Shown here: in pieces, positions 51,418 to 61,126 of the stretch | Layout of the letters: each line of letters begins with the position of its first letter | How positions within the stretch are numbered: the first letter of the stretch is position 1 | Assembly (NCBI GenBank): GCA_020633195.1 | Contig: JACKEC010000018.1 | Coordinates: forward strand, 540,835 to 604,834 | Direction: 5' to 3' | From: Sandaracinaceae bacterium | Lineage (GTDB): Bacteria; Myxococcota_A; Polyangia; Polyangiales; Sandaracinaceae | DNA: 64,000 nucleotides | Notes under the pieces: generated by a model | The model's database searches: none | Seen by the model: only the letters and a program-made list of their open reading frames with translations | What the model was told of the DNA's origin: nothing | Made by a program: the position numbers and the translations under genes

Positions 51418-52588
51418 GCGTCACGTGCGAGCAGCTCTCGCAGTCGTACCCCGGCCGAGGGGTGTGGCCCGGGAGGTCGACGCTCCAGCTCCGGAAGTCC
51501 GCGTAGCCCTCGTGCCAGATGTCCCGGAAGCGGTCGCCCTGGACGTTGCCGACGGCGGCCCCGCGACAGCAGGGCATCACGTCGCCCTCGAGGTTCACGA
51601 AGGTCATCAGCCAGCCGATGTAGCAGCGGTTCTCGTTGTAGAAGCCGTCGCCGTCGGGGCTCCAGTGCTTGGGCGCGTCGCCCGCGCCCTCGCCGAGCTC
51701 GAACGCGAAGCTGTGGAGGTTGTGGTGGAGCGAGAGCGCGTCGGCGCGAGCGATCAGCGACGGAAGCTCCGCGCGCAGGGCGAGCCGCTGCGCCGGCTCG
51801 AGGAAGCGGCCCTCGTCGCTGCGGACCATGCCGAAGTTGACGCGCGTCACCCCGACCTCGCGGGCGAAGTCGAGGACCCCGCCGAGCCGGTCGTGGTTCT
51901 GATCGCAGACGACGTTGTGGAGCGTGACCTCGTTGCGCCCAGAGGCCGCGAGCCTGCGGACGCTGCGCCGCATGGACTCGAAGCGAGCGCGCGGGTCCGT
52001 CCCGCCGGGCTGGTGGATGCGCTCCCAGGTCTCGAAGTCGCCCGCGTGCAGGCTCACCCAGAAGCTCACGCCGTGATCGATGAAGAAGTCGACCCCCGCG
52101 TCCTCGATCCGCGCCCCGTGGGTGACGATCTTGATGACCGCGGCGCCCTCGCTCCGCGCCTGGATGTGCGCGATGAGCTCCTTGATGCGGGGGAAGAGCA
52201 GCGTCTCGCCCCAGGAGCAGATGTTGAAGCGCAGGGTCCGCAGCTCGACCGCGTCGTCGATCAGCTGGAGCGTGCTCGCGTAGTCGAAGCGCTTGTTGGT
52301 CTCGTTGCGCCCGTCCGGCAGATCGAAGGGCGTGATGCAGAAGCTGCAGTTGTGATCGCACGGAGCCGGGACCGCGAGCTGGAGGATGCGCGGGCCGACC
52401 GGCGCGAAGCGCTTCGAGTACATGCCCACCACCGTCTGCGCGTCGCGCGCGACGTGCTGCAGGCGATGCCGCGCGCGCGCCACCGGACCGGGTCGCGGCG
52501 CGGGTCCGAGCGTCGCCGCGGGCGGCTCCTCGGGGCGCAGCGGCGCCGACGGGTCGCCGTCGAGCACCGGCAGGCGGACGGAAGGCAT
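51383..52588 (-). CDS. Radical SAM protein with SPASM-like C-terminus
   Basis: A 401-residue enzyme. The [4Fe-4S] motif CxxxCxxC is PCDHNCSFC (Cys77, 81, 84). The partial TIM barrel shows FNICSWGETLLFPRIKELI (GGE-like), IKIVTHGARIED and VSFWVSLHAGDFETWERIH. The C-terminus has extra cysteines (NRCYIGW, MPCCRG, CESCSH) in a SPASM/twitch pattern with GNVQGDRFRDIW, so it binds at least one more cluster. Such proteins modify peptides or carbohydrates. It stands among glycan genes without a recognisable precursor peptide; substrate unknown. ATG 52588 is chosen. Confidence 0.9.
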   Translation of the reverse strand: MPSVRLPVLDGDPSAPLRPEEPPAATLGPAPRPGPVARARHRLQHVARDAQTVVGMYSKRFAPVGPRILQLAVPAPCDHNCSFCITPFDLPDGRNETNKRFDYASTLQLIDDAVELRTLRFNICSWGETLLFPRIKELIAHIQARSEGAAVIKIVTHGARIEDAGVDFFIDHGVSFWVSLHAGDFETWERIHQPGGTDPRARFESMRRSVRRLAASGRNEVTLHNVVCDQNHDRLGGVLDFAREVGVTRVNFGMVRSDEGRFLEPAQRLALRAELPSLIARADALSLHHNLHSFAFELGEGAGDAPKHWSPDGDGFYNENRCYIGWLMTFVNLEGDVMPCCRGAAVGNVQGDRFRDIWHEGYADFRSWSVDLPGHTPRPGYDCESCSHVTLNDRARRLVRR

Positions 52589-52654
52589 GGCGGCATCATG
52601 GCGACCCTCGCGCTTCGTGGCCACCCCCACGACGGCTTCCGGTAGGGTTCGCGC

Positions 52655-54484
52655 GTGGCTGGCGACGAACCGGCTCCCGCGCGCCCCTGGGTCGATCGGG
52701 CCTGGATGCTGGCGGCCGTCCTCGTCGCCACGGGCTTCCACCTCCCGAGCCTCGACACGGGGTTCGTGAGCGACGACGCGTTCCACTCGCTCACCGCCGG
52801 GGTGGTCGCGATGCGCGGGGTGAGCGCCGTCCACATCGTCGGCGAGGACATCGCCTACTACGTCACCCAGGGCCGCCTCCACGCGGTCGGCGCGACCACG
52901 CTGCTGAACTACGCGCTCTTCCCGTCGCTGGTCGCCTACAAGCTCAGCAAGCTCGCGGCGCTGATGGGGGTGTTCGCGCTCTGGGGCGTGTTCCTCCGTC
53001 GCCTCACGGGTTGCCGGGCGACGGCGCTGCTCGGCGTCCTGCTCGCCGGGGTGCTCCTGCAGTACCGGCTCTATCACGACCCCGTCGTGTCCTTCGGGTG
53101 GGAGATGCCGCAGACGATGGCGCTCTTCCTCGGCAGCCTGCTCCTGCTCCTCGAGGCGGAGAAGCGCCACCCCCGCCGGCTCTCGATCGCGAGCGCGGTG
53201 TTGTTCCTCGCGAGCGTGATGGCCCTCGAGATCATGCTCCCGCTCGTCCTCGTCCACGTGGCGCTCGCGGCCTGGGGGCGCCCGCGCCGCGAGGCCGCCG
53301 CCCTCGTGGCGCCTCACCTGATCGTCGCGGTCGGCTTCGTCGCGCTGCTCGCCGGGCTGCGCCTCTACTACGAGCCGCCGGTCACGAACTTCACGGAGGT
53401 GCGGATCGAGCCGCTCGCCATGCTCGGCCTGCTCTTCCGCCAGGCCTGGGGCGCCCTGCCGCTGAGCTATGGCCTCACCGAGGGATCGCTCCTCACCCGC
53501 GACGTGCTCGTGCCCGGCGCCGCCGCGTCCCTGCTCGCCGCCTTCGCGTTCGGGGTCGCGCTCCGCGCGCGCACCGTTCAGGACACGCCCACGCCCGGCG
53601 GAGCGCGCCGCCTCGTGGCGGTGGCGCTCCTGCTGTGGCTGCTCAGCGCGCTGATGATCACCCCGTCGGCGAAGTACCAGCGCGAGGTCGTGCTCGGGCT
53701 CGCCTACCTGCCGGTCTTCGTCGCCGTGTTCGGGGTGGCCGCGCTGCTGGCGCGAGCGATGGTCGGCGGGCTGCGTCGGATCCATCACCCCGCGGCGCAG
53801 GTCGGTTTGCTCGCTGCGCTCGTGCCGCTGGTCACCTTGGGCTACGGCCACAACGTCGCCATCGCGCAGGTGCTCGCGGAGCAGTGGCGCTACCCGCGCG
53901 AGGCGCTGACGGACGCGCTCGACGCGGGGATCCTCGACGCGGAGTCGCTGCGCGGGGGCGCGTGGGTCCAGAGCTGGTCGGAGACGCCGCCGTGGCATCG
54001 ACGGGAGCTGTTCGCGCTGCACGGAGGCGCCGTCCCCGACGCGATGTGGTCGGGAGAGCTCCCCGCCGAGGAGCTCCAGGCCGAACCCCCTCGCCTGCGG
54101 CGGCCGCTCGCCTACCTCACCTACGGCGCGCCCTCGGGGGAGCTCGGCCTCGCGGTGGGCGGCGTGGCCGAGCGCGTCGATGGAGAGCCCCCTCGCCCCT
54201 TCGCGCGGCGGGCGCGCGTCTTCGTGCGGCGGCCGCGCGTCCCCGGTGAGCTCGGCTCGTTCAACTACTTCTCCCCCGTCCCCCACGGGGCGCGGATCGA
54301 CGTCGAGGAGATCGACGCCGACGGCGCGCGGACGGCCTGGGCCGAGTGGATCGAGCGTGGCGTCGAGTCGGACCACCTGCGGCTCCGACGCACCACCGCG
54401 CGGGGAGAGCTCTGGGAGATCACCGCCTCCGACGGGAGGCTGATCGGCTTGAGCTCCATCCGCGTCAGCACCCTGCCCAACTGA
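52655..54484 (+). CDS. GT-C-like membrane protein, tandem paralogue 1
   Basis: A 609-residue protein starting with GTG. About 10-12 helices; first loop LDTGFVSDDAFHSLTAGVVA with paired aspartates as in GT-C glycosyltransferases, and LLNYALFPSLVAYKLSKLAA, YRLYHDPVVSFGWEMPQTMA. The last 120 residues are soluble and beta-rich (LAYLTYGAPSGELGLAVGGV, FNYFSPVPHGARIDVEEIDA) with the same design in the next gene. It probably transfers a sugar from a lipid carrier on the outside of the membrane, the soluble tail binding substrate. The stop overlaps the next start (TGATG). Substrate unknown. Confidence 0.8.
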   Translation: MAGDEPAPARPWVDRAWMLAAVLVATGFHLPSLDTGFVSDDAFHSLTAGVVAMRGVSAVHIVGEDIAYYVTQGRLHAVGATTLLNYALFPSLVAYKLSKLAALMGVFALWGVFLRRLTGCRATALLGVLLAGVLLQYRLYHDPVVSFGWEMPQTMALFLGSLLLLLEAEKRHPRRLSIASAVLFLASVMALEIMLPLVLVHVALAAWGRPRREAAALVAPHLIVAVGFVALLAGLRLYYEPPVTNFTEVRIEPLAMLGLLFRQAWGALPLSYGLTEGSLLTRDVLVPGAAASLLAAFAFGVALRARTVQDTPTPGGARRLVAVALLLWLLSALMITPSAKYQREVVLGLAYLPVFVAVFGVAALLARAMVGGLRRIHHPAAQVGLLAALVPLVTLGYGHNVAIAQVLAEQWRYPREALTDALDAGILDAESLRGGAWVQSWSETPPWHRRELFALHGGAVPDAMWSGELPAEELQAEPPRLRRPLAYLTYGAPSGELGLAVGGVAERVDGEPPRPFARRARVFVRRPRVPGELGSFNYFSPVPHGARIDVEEIDADGARTAWAEWIERGVESDHLRLRRTTARGELWEITASDGRLIGLSSIRVSTLPN

Positions 54485-56361
54485 TGTCCACGTCCTCGCC
54501 GCCGTCCGCGATCTCGACGCGCTGGTCCCCGGCCTGGACCGACCGCACGTGGCTGCTCGCCGCGGTCCTCTGGGTGGGCGTCTTCCACCTGCCGAGCATC
54601 GGCGCGGGCTTCGTGAGCGACGACGCGTACACCTCGCTGACCGCCGGCGTGATGCGGATGCGCGACGTCAGCATGCTCACGCTGATCGCCGAGGACGTCT
54701 CGTGGTGGGCCGGCGAGGGGCGCTTCTTCCCCGTCTCGCTCACGACCACGCTGCACTACGCGCTGTTCCCCGGCCTCGTCGCCTACAAGGTGGTGAAGCT
54801 GCTGACGCTGATGGCGGTCGTCGGCCTCTGGGGGATCGTCGTGCGTCGCCTCGGCGGGTGCCGCGCGACCGCGCTGCTCGCCGTCGTGCTCACGGGGGTC
54901 CTGTTCCAGTACCGCCTCTACCACGACGCGGTGCTGAGCTTCGGCTGGCAGCTCCCGCAGGCGGTGGCGCTGTTCCTCGGCGGGGTCCTGCTGCACCTCG
55001 AGGCCGAGCGCACCGGCGACCGGCGCCGCATGCTCGCGAGCGCGGCGCTCTTCTTCCTGGGCGTGCTCGCCTACGAGATCGTGCTGCCGATGGTGGCCGT
55101 GCACGTCGCGCTCGCCCTGCCCGGTCGGACGCGCTGGCAGACCGCGCGCCACGTCGCGCCGCACCTCGTGGCCGCCGCGGCGTTCGTGGTGATCCTCGTC
55201 GGGCTGCGCGTCGCCTTCGGCGGCTCGGACAACCCCTCGGCCCAGGTCCGCATCCTCCCGATCCAGATGCTGGTGCTGATGATCCGCCACGCGTGGGCGG
55301 CCCTGCCGCTGAGCTACGCGATCACCGAGGGGACGCTCCTCGAGCCGCGCGTGATCGTCCCCGGAGGCGTCGCGCTCTTGCTCGTCGCGGCCGCGCTCGT
55401 GGTCGCGGGCCGCGCCCGTCGGGTCGTCGAGCCGAGCGCCCCCGACGCCTCGCGACGCCTCGCGCTCGTCGCGTCGCTGATCTGGCTGCTCAGCTCCGCG
55501 ATGATCAGCCCCTCCAACAAGTACCAGCAAGAGGTGGCGTGGGGCCTCGGCTACCTCCCCGTCTTCCTCGGCGCCTTCGGAGCGGCGGCGCTGATCGCCC
55601 AGGCGCTGATCGCGGGGCTCCGAGCCCTGCGCCCCGCCGCCGCGCAGTGGGCGCTGCTGGCGGTGATGGCTCCGCTCATCCTCCTCACCTACCAGCACAA
55701 CGTCGCGATCGCGGACACGCTCGCGACGCAGTGGCGCTACCCGCGCGAGGTGCTCACGGGGGGCCTCGACCACGGGCTGCTCGACGGCGACGCGATCGAG
55801 CGCGGGGTCTGGATCCAGAGCTGGACGGAGCGGCCGCCGCCGTGGGAGCGCGCCGCGCTCTTCGCGCTCCACGCCGACGCGAGCCCGTCGGCGGTCTGGA
55901 CCGGAGAGCTCCCCGACGCGCGCCTCGAGCTCGAGGGCGACGCGATCGGCGGCGCGCTGCGCCGGCTCCGCGAGCCCGTGACGTACGTGACCTACGGCGC
56001 ACCGACACAGGACGCGGGGATCGCGGTCGGGGGCGTCGCGGAGCACCTCACCGAGCACCTGCCGCGCCGACCGGTCGCCTACCGAGCGAGGATCTTCCTG
56101 CGCCGCCCCGCGATCGACGAGGGCGGCCGCGGCGCGTTCGGCTACTTCCCCCCGCTGCCTCACGGCGCGCGCCTCCTCTTCGACGAGTTCGGGCCGGGCG
56201 GTCAGGTCGTCCATCGGTCGATGTGGATCGAGCGCGGCGCCGCCGGGCCGGGCCTCACGCTCCGCGCGCGCGGTGACGGCTGGGAGCTCTGGGATCTGGA
56301 CGCGACCCCCGACCACGGCCTCGCGCTGCACACGTTCCGAGTGAGCCTGCTCCCGAACTAG
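54484..56361 (+). CDS. GT-C-like membrane protein, tandem paralogue 2
   Basis: A 625-residue protein clearly related along its length to the upstream gene: GFVSDDAYTSLTAGVMRMRD, CRATALLAVVLTGVLFQYRL, SNKYQQEVAWGLGYLPVFLG and HNVAIADTLATQWRYPREVL match almost block for block, as does the soluble C-terminus (GYFPPLPHGARLLFDEFGPG, FRVSLLPN ending). The pair arose by tandem duplication and has diverged well beyond recent copying. ATG 54484 overlaps the previous stop, giving coupled translation, so the proteins may work as a heterodimer or on successive sugars (inference). Confidence 0.82.
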   Translation: MSTSSPPSAISTRWSPAWTDRTWLLAAVLWVGVFHLPSIGAGFVSDDAYTSLTAGVMRMRDVSMLTLIAEDVSWWAGEGRFFPVSLTTTLHYALFPGLVAYKVVKLLTLMAVVGLWGIVVRRLGGCRATALLAVVLTGVLFQYRLYHDAVLSFGWQLPQAVALFLGGVLLHLEAERTGDRRRMLASAALFFLGVLAYEIVLPMVAVHVALALPGRTRWQTARHVAPHLVAAAAFVVILVGLRVAFGGSDNPSAQVRILPIQMLVLMIRHAWAALPLSYAITEGTLLEPRVIVPGGVALLLVAAALVVAGRARRVVEPSAPDASRRLALVASLIWLLSSAMISPSNKYQQEVAWGLGYLPVFLGAFGAAALIAQALIAGLRALRPAAAQWALLAVMAPLILLTYQHNVAIADTLATQWRYPREVLTGGLDHGLLDGDAIERGVWIQSWTERPPPWERAALFALHADASPSAVWTGELPDARLELEGDAIGGALRRLREPVTYVTYGAPTQDAGIAVGGVAEHLTEHLPRRPVAYRARIFLRRPAIDEGGRGAFGYFPPLPHGARLLFDEFGPGGQVVHRSMWIERGAAGPGLTLRARGDGWELWDLDATPDHGLALHTFRVSLLPN

Positions 56362-56460
56362 CTAGCGCCTGCTCGCGCGTGGTCACGGCGCCGGGTATCG
56401 TCGGCGCGTGGCTGCAGGCAACGGCGCGAGCGCGCGCTCCCGGGACCCGCTCGGTCTCCG

Positions 56461-57318
56461 ATGAGCCTCTCGATCCGCGCGGCGCTCCGGATCGTCGGGG
56501 ACGTCGCGGTCTACCGGCTGCGGCGGCTCGAGATGGCCAACCTCGGCGGCGCCGTCACGATCGGGCTCGTGCTCGGGCTCGCGCCGGGGGACCTGGCGCT
56601 CCGCGTCGCGGTCGCCGTCGTGCTGAACCTGCTCGTGTACCTGAACAACGACTACTACGACGTCGGGCAGGACCTCACGGCCACCGGGCGCGACAGGGCG
56701 CGGACCGAGTTCCTCGCCGCCCACCGCGCCGAGGCCCTCCTCGCGCAGGGGGCGCTCGCGGTCGTGATGCTCGGGCTCGCCGCGATCGCGGGCGGCGGGC
56801 TGTGGCTCGTGGCGGCCACGGGCGCGGGGATCTGCGCGGCCTACTCGGCGCGGCTCAAGCGCGTGCCCTTCCTCGACGTGCTCGCGATGATCGCGTGGGG
56901 TGGCGTCATGCCGCTCGTCGGCGCGCCGGCGGACCGCCTCGTGGGCTGGCTGATGGCCGGGCAGCTCGCGCTGTTCTCGGGGGTCTTCGAGTCGATGCAG
57001 GTCCGGCGCGACTGGGCGGAGGACCGCGACGCCGGCGTGCGCACGACCGCCGTCGTCCTCGGTCCTCGCCGCACGGCCTGGCTCACCCGCGGGCTCGTCG
57101 CGGTGGCCGCGCTGTACGCGGCCGCCGTGCTCCACCCGATCGCGGCGGGCCTCGCCGCGCTCGCGCTCGCGCTGCCCGTCACCGACGACGCGGCGAAGGA
57201 CTGGACGCGGATGAAGCTGCTGCTCGGCGTCACCTGGCTGGTGATCTGCGGCCTCGTGGTCGCGAACGGCGGCACCGCCGGGCTGTGGCTGCACGTCTCG
57301 CTCGGCGCCGGCGGCTGA
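56461..57318 (+). CDS. UbiA-family prenyltransferase
   Basis: A 285-residue membrane protein with about 8-9 helices. First aspartate motif LVYLNNDYYDVGQDLTATGR (NDxxDxxxD) and second motif VRRDWAEDRDAGVRTTAVVL identify UbiA-type enzymes that join a prenyl diphosphate to an acceptor ring or glycerol. It is more like the generic UbiA branch than protohaem farnesyltransferase. ATG 56461 is 99 bp after the tandem paralogues; it may provide a lipid carrier or quinone for this region, but there is no clear partner gene. Confidence 0.9.
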   Translation: MSLSIRAALRIVGDVAVYRLRRLEMANLGGAVTIGLVLGLAPGDLALRVAVAVVLNLLVYLNNDYYDVGQDLTATGRDRARTEFLAAHRAEALLAQGALAVVMLGLAAIAGGGLWLVAATGAGICAAYSARLKRVPFLDVLAMIAWGGVMPLVGAPADRLVGWLMAGQLALFSGVFESMQVRRDWAEDRDAGVRTTAVVLGPRRTAWLTRGLVAVAALYAAAVLHPIAAGLAALALALPVTDDAAKDWTRMKLLLGVTWLVICGLVVANGGTAGLWLHVSLGAGG

Positions 57319-57331
57319 CCGTCTCCGAGCG

Positions 57332-59557
57332 CTACGGCCCGACGAGCTCGACCTCCGCGATCGACGCCGACCCGTCGCCCTCGCGCGGCGCGAGCCGAAG
57401 GCGGGAGCACCCCGCGAGCGTCGGGATCTCCACGCGGCGCGGCGCGAGCCCCCACCCCCCGACGGCCGGCACCTCGGCGATCGGCTCGAACCCCGCGCCC
57501 CTGTCGCAGCTCACGCTGTAGACGTCGTTGTTGTCGGCGGTCACCACGAGCGCCGTCCCCCGCGCGTGGACCTCGAGCACGACCGCCGCGTCCTCCTCCA
57601 CGAAGCGCAGGCAGCCGTCGCAGTCCCACGGCGTGCCCGTCGCGGGGGCGACGCCGTCGACGACGACCGCTGGCTCACCCGCCGTGCCCGGCGCCTCGAC
57701 GACCGTGAGCCGAGGCGGCGCGATCGCGGTCACCTCGGCGATCGACGACGCCCCGTCGCCCTCGCCCGGCGCGAACCCGATCCGCTCGCAGCTCGCGAGG
57801 TCGGGCACCTCGACCCGCCGCGTCACGATCCCCCACCCCTCGACGGCGGGCACGTCGGCGACGTGCAGCGTGTGGTCGCCCCGAACGCACCACACCTCGT
57901 AGACGTCGTTGTTGTCCGCCGCGACCTCGAGCGCGACCGGCGCGCCGGTCACCCCGAGCACCAGCCCAGGGTGCTCGCCCACGAAGCGCAGGCACCCCTC
58001 GGCGTCCCACGCGCTGCCCTCGGAGACGACTCCGTCGACGACCCAGCCCGGCTCGCCCTCCGTCCCCCACGCCTCGAGCACGGTGAGCCCCACGTCCTCG
58101 GTCGGCGCCGGGTCGAGGGCGCCGCCCGGTCGAGGCACGGCGCGGTAGAGCCGCACGGGCTCGTCCGGGGACGTGCTTCGCTCGGGCTCGACGCGATGCA
58201 CCTCCGATCCCTCGACCACCGCGAGGTGCTCCGGCGTGAAGCAGAAGCGCGGCAGCTCGAGCGCGCGGCCCTCGTCCCACGGCAGCGTCATCGGCCCGTG
58301 ATCGTGGGCGACGCTCAGGTACGCACGCAGCCGCGTGTGGGCGCGGTCCTCGGGCCCCGCGAGGAGCGCCTCGCAGCCCTCGGCCTCTCGGATCCAGGCG
58401 GCCTGCTCGTCGTCGAGCGGGTTGCTCGCGTCGAGCACGCGGCCGCGGTCGATCGCGTGCCACCCCGTCAGCCCGATCGCGGCGAGCCCGACCGCGACGA
58501 TCCAGGCGGGCCGCTCGATGCGCGCGAGCGCCGAGCCCGCCGCGAGCGCGCCCACGAGCCAGAGCCCCTGGAGGTGCAGGCCGCGCGGGACGGGGAAGAG
58601 CAGGCCGAAGATCAGGCTGGCGACCGCGAAGAGGCCGAGGCCGATCGCGAGGCTCCGGTCGAGGCGCCTCCACGTCACCGCGCCGATCGCGGCGAGGACC
58701 AGCCCGATCACCGAGAGCTCCGTCGCGGCCTGCCACAGCCTCGCGCCCCCTCCGTCGCGTGTGGAGCCGACGAACGCGGCGTCGTCGAACGGCCAGGCCG
58801 TCGCGCGCGCGAGCACGTCGCCGAGCGAGGCGTGCGGCCCGATCGCGTCGACGTACGGGCCGCCGTCTTGCGAGCGCGACCACACCACCCCGTACTGCGC
58901 CGCGCCGATCGCGACGCACCAGAGGATCAGCGCCAGGTTCTTCGGCTTGAGGACCGCGCGCCAGCTCGTGTCGAGCGACATGAACGCCACCGTCGGGAGC
59001 AGCAGCACCGTCGTCACCTCGTTGCCGTACGAGAGCGCGTGCAGCAGGCAGGCGAGGAGCAGGTCGCGCGAGCGCCGGTGGTCGCGCCACGCGACGAGCG
59101 CGAGGAGCGTCCCGAGCACGAACACGAGGTGGACCGAGTGGACGCTCGCCTCGGTGGCCACGGACCAGCTCGCGGTGGAGACCCCGAACAGGATCGCCGC
59201 CATCGTCGCCGCGAGGCGGTTGCCCGTGAGCCGCCGCGCGAGCGCGCCGAAGAGCGCGACCGCCACCGCGCCCGAGACCACCGAGAGCGCGGTGACCCGA
59301 TCGGCCGCGCGGGCGGCCGGCCAGAGCGCCTCGAACGCGTCGCAGAGCAGCAGGTAGGTCGGGTGGCCCGTCCCGTGAGGCACGCCCCCGTAGAGCGGCA
59401 GGAGCTGCAGCTCGGCCGACGCGCCGTAGTCGATGCGGCCGCCCGGACCGGGGAACGCCGAGAGGCGATAGAGGACCCCGAACCCCACGAGCAGCGCGAG
59501 CTCGACGCGGCGCTCGACGCACCACGCCCGCAGCCTCTCGACGCCCTCCTTCCCCAT
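57332..59557 (-). CDS. DUF2723-like membrane glycosyltransferase with duplicated C-terminal domain
   Basis: A 741-residue protein. The first 360 residues are DUF2723-like with about 10 helices (GGRIDYGASAELQLLPLYGG, HGTGHPTYLLLCDAFEALWP, SWSVATEASVHSVHLVFVLG), the family of GT-C protein or lipid O-glycosyltransferases. The end is a soluble pair of tandem repeats of about 125 residues (about 491-616 and 617-741), each with GEP-VVDGV, CLRFV, ADNNDVY, WG-TRRVE or PRRVE, GEGDG or REGDG-SIAEV. They look like jelly-roll carbohydrate-binding modules facing outward (inference). ATG 59557 is chosen. Confidence 0.85.
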   Translation of the reverse strand: MGKEGVERLRAWCVERRVELALLVGFGVLYRLSAFPGPGGRIDYGASAELQLLPLYGGVPHGTGHPTYLLLCDAFEALWPAARAADRVTALSVVSGAVAVALFGALARRLTGNRLAATMAAILFGVSTASWSVATEASVHSVHLVFVLGTLLALVAWRDHRRSRDLLLACLLHALSYGNEVTTVLLLPTVAFMSLDTSWRAVLKPKNLALILWCVAIGAAQYGVVWSRSQDGGPYVDAIGPHASLGDVLARATAWPFDDAAFVGSTRDGGGARLWQAATELSVIGLVLAAIGAVTWRRLDRSLAIGLGLFAVASLIFGLLFPVPRGLHLQGLWLVGALAAGSALARIERPAWIVAVGLAAIGLTGWHAIDRGRVLDASNPLDDEQAAWIREAEGCEALLAGPEDRAHTRLRAYLSVAHDHGPMTLPWDEGRALELPRFCFTPEHLAVVEGSEVHRVEPERSTSPDEPVRLYRAVPRPGGALDPAPTEDVGLTVLEAWGTEGEPGWVVDGVVSEGSAWDAEGCLRFVGEHPGLVLGVTGAPVALEVAADNNDVYEVWCVRGDHTLHVADVPAVEGWGIVTRRVEVPDLASCERIGFAPGEGDGASSIAEVTAIAPPRLTVVEAPGTAGEPAVVVDGVAPATGTPWDCDGCLRFVEEDAAVVLEVHARGTALVVTADNNDVYSVSCDRGAGFEPIAEVPAVGGWGLAPRRVEIPTLAGCSRLRLAPREGDGSASIAEVELVGP

Positions 59558-59644
59558 CGGGGCGCACTCTACTCGAACGCCGCGCGCGCGCCGCGGACCG
59601 ATCGAGCGGGAGCGAGCCCGTCTGATAGGGTTCGCGAACGACGC

Positions 59645-61075
59645 ATGCTTCGCGGCGCGACCTCAGGCTCCCGCGGCAGCGCCCGCCTCGCGATCCGCAT
59701 CGCCGCGCTGGCGGCGCTCGCCGCGATCCTCGCGCACGGCGCGGCCCTCCTCGCGGGCCCGCCCGTCCGTGGCCTGGCCGACAACGGCGACTTCTGGCGC
59801 GTCGGTCGCGGCGCCGGCCTGTGGGTCCCCGACGACCCCGAGAGCCGCAACCGCTTCGTGCGTCCGTCCTTCGAGCGCGCCGACGGACACCTCGCCGACG
59901 CATTCAGCTCGGCCGCCCTCCTCGTCCGGATCGCCGGCGAGCTCCCCCCGCGCGATCCACGGGAGGTCTCCCTCCAGCGCGTCGGCCTCTTCTACCTCTG
60001 CCTCGCGGCCCTCGCCTTCACCCTCGCCCTGAGGCGCGGCGCGGCGCCCCTCGTGTGCGTCGCCTTCGCGTGGGTCCTCGCCAGCCCCGAGAACCTCCTG
60101 ATGCTCAACAGCCTCTACGCCGACGCCGCCGCGCTCCTCGGCGCGCTCGTGATCGCGCTGAGCCTCGTTCGCCGACCAGGCGCCGCGCGGTGGGTGACCG
60201 AGGCCCTGCTCCTCGTCGGCGTCTTCCTGGCCACGTGGAGCAAGCAGCTCCACGCCGGCGTCGGCGTCGCGGCCGCGCTCGCGTCGATGGTCGGTCGACC
60301 GCCCGGCGATCGCGTGCCCACCGTCGCCCTCCTCGCCGGCCTCGTCACCTTCGGCGCCGTCGTCCACTTCGGCGCGGGCGCGGGCCTCCGGTTCCCGACC
60401 ATCAACGGCTACCACGCCGTCTTCTCGGGCGTCGCCGACGTCTCCTCCGATCCCGACCGCGTCCTGCGCGAGCACCACCTGTCCGAGTACCGAGACCGCG
60501 TCGGCACCCACTACTTCGGCGCCCCCGTCCCCCCCGACCTCGCGCGACGCGTCGAGACCGTCTCGAGGACACAAATCGCCTTGCAGTACCTGCGCGACCC
60601 GCGCGCCCTGCGCCGCACCTTCACCGTCGTCCGCCGAGCCCTCGTCTCCTCGGACCGCTTCCTCGGCAACGAGCTCCCCTCGGAACGCCACCCGGGCGCA
60701 GCGATCTACGAGGAGCCGTGGTCCTTCGGCGCGCTCCGCGATCGGGCCGCCGCCGCCCTCCCCTTCGTCGCGATCCTCGCCCTCGCGTGGCTCGCCCGGC
60801 GTCGCCGACCGTGGCGCCCCCTCGGCCGCAAGCCTCACCGCGACGCCGCGGCCCTCGCCACCGCCACCTTCCTCGTCCTGACCATCGCCTTCGAGTCCGC
60901 GGGCGCCGTCCTCGGCGACGGCTTCTTCGCCCTCGGCCGCCACCTCCACCTCGCCCGGTTCGCGCTCGACCTCCTCTTGGCCTTCGCCATCGCGAGCGCG
61001 ATCGAAGCCGCCACGAGGAAGCTCCTCGGCCCTGCGTCCTTCCTCGACGCCATCCGTCCGCGCGTGCGTCGATGA
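59645..61075 (+). CDS. WsfD-like hexosyltransferase, membrane
   Basis: A 476-residue protein with about 9-10 helices. The first external loop carries VRGLADNGDFWRVGRGAGLW, like WsfD-type glycan hexosyltransferases, followed by VRPSFERADGHLADAFSSAA and LASPENLLMLNSLYADAAAL, then WSKQLHAGVGVAAALASMVG. The C-terminal helices end in a short basic tail. It is divergent from the DUF2723-like gene (87 bp between starts). It probably acts in surface glycan formation; the exact donor and acceptor are unknown. Confidence 0.82.
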   Translation: MLRGATSGSRGSARLAIRIAALAALAAILAHGAALLAGPPVRGLADNGDFWRVGRGAGLWVPDDPESRNRFVRPSFERADGHLADAFSSAALLVRIAGELPPRDPREVSLQRVGLFYLCLAALAFTLALRRGAAPLVCVAFAWVLASPENLLMLNSLYADAAALLGALVIALSLVRRPGAARWVTEALLLVGVFLATWSKQLHAGVGVAAALASMVGRPPGDRVPTVALLAGLVTFGAVVHFGAGAGLRFPTINGYHAVFSGVADVSSDPDRVLREHHLSEYRDRVGTHYFGAPVPPDLARRVETVSRTQIALQYLRDPRALRRTFTVVRRALVSSDRFLGNELPSERHPGAAIYEEPWSFGALRDRAAAALPFVAILALAWLARRRRPWRPLGRKPHRDAAALATATFLVLTIAFESAGAVLGDGFFALGRHLHLARFALDLLLAFAIASAIEAATRKLLGPASFLDAIRPRVRR

Positions 61076-61126
61076 GGGTCGCGCGGGGCGCGCCGTCGGT
61101 CCTTCGGATAGGCTGTGGGTACCGGC

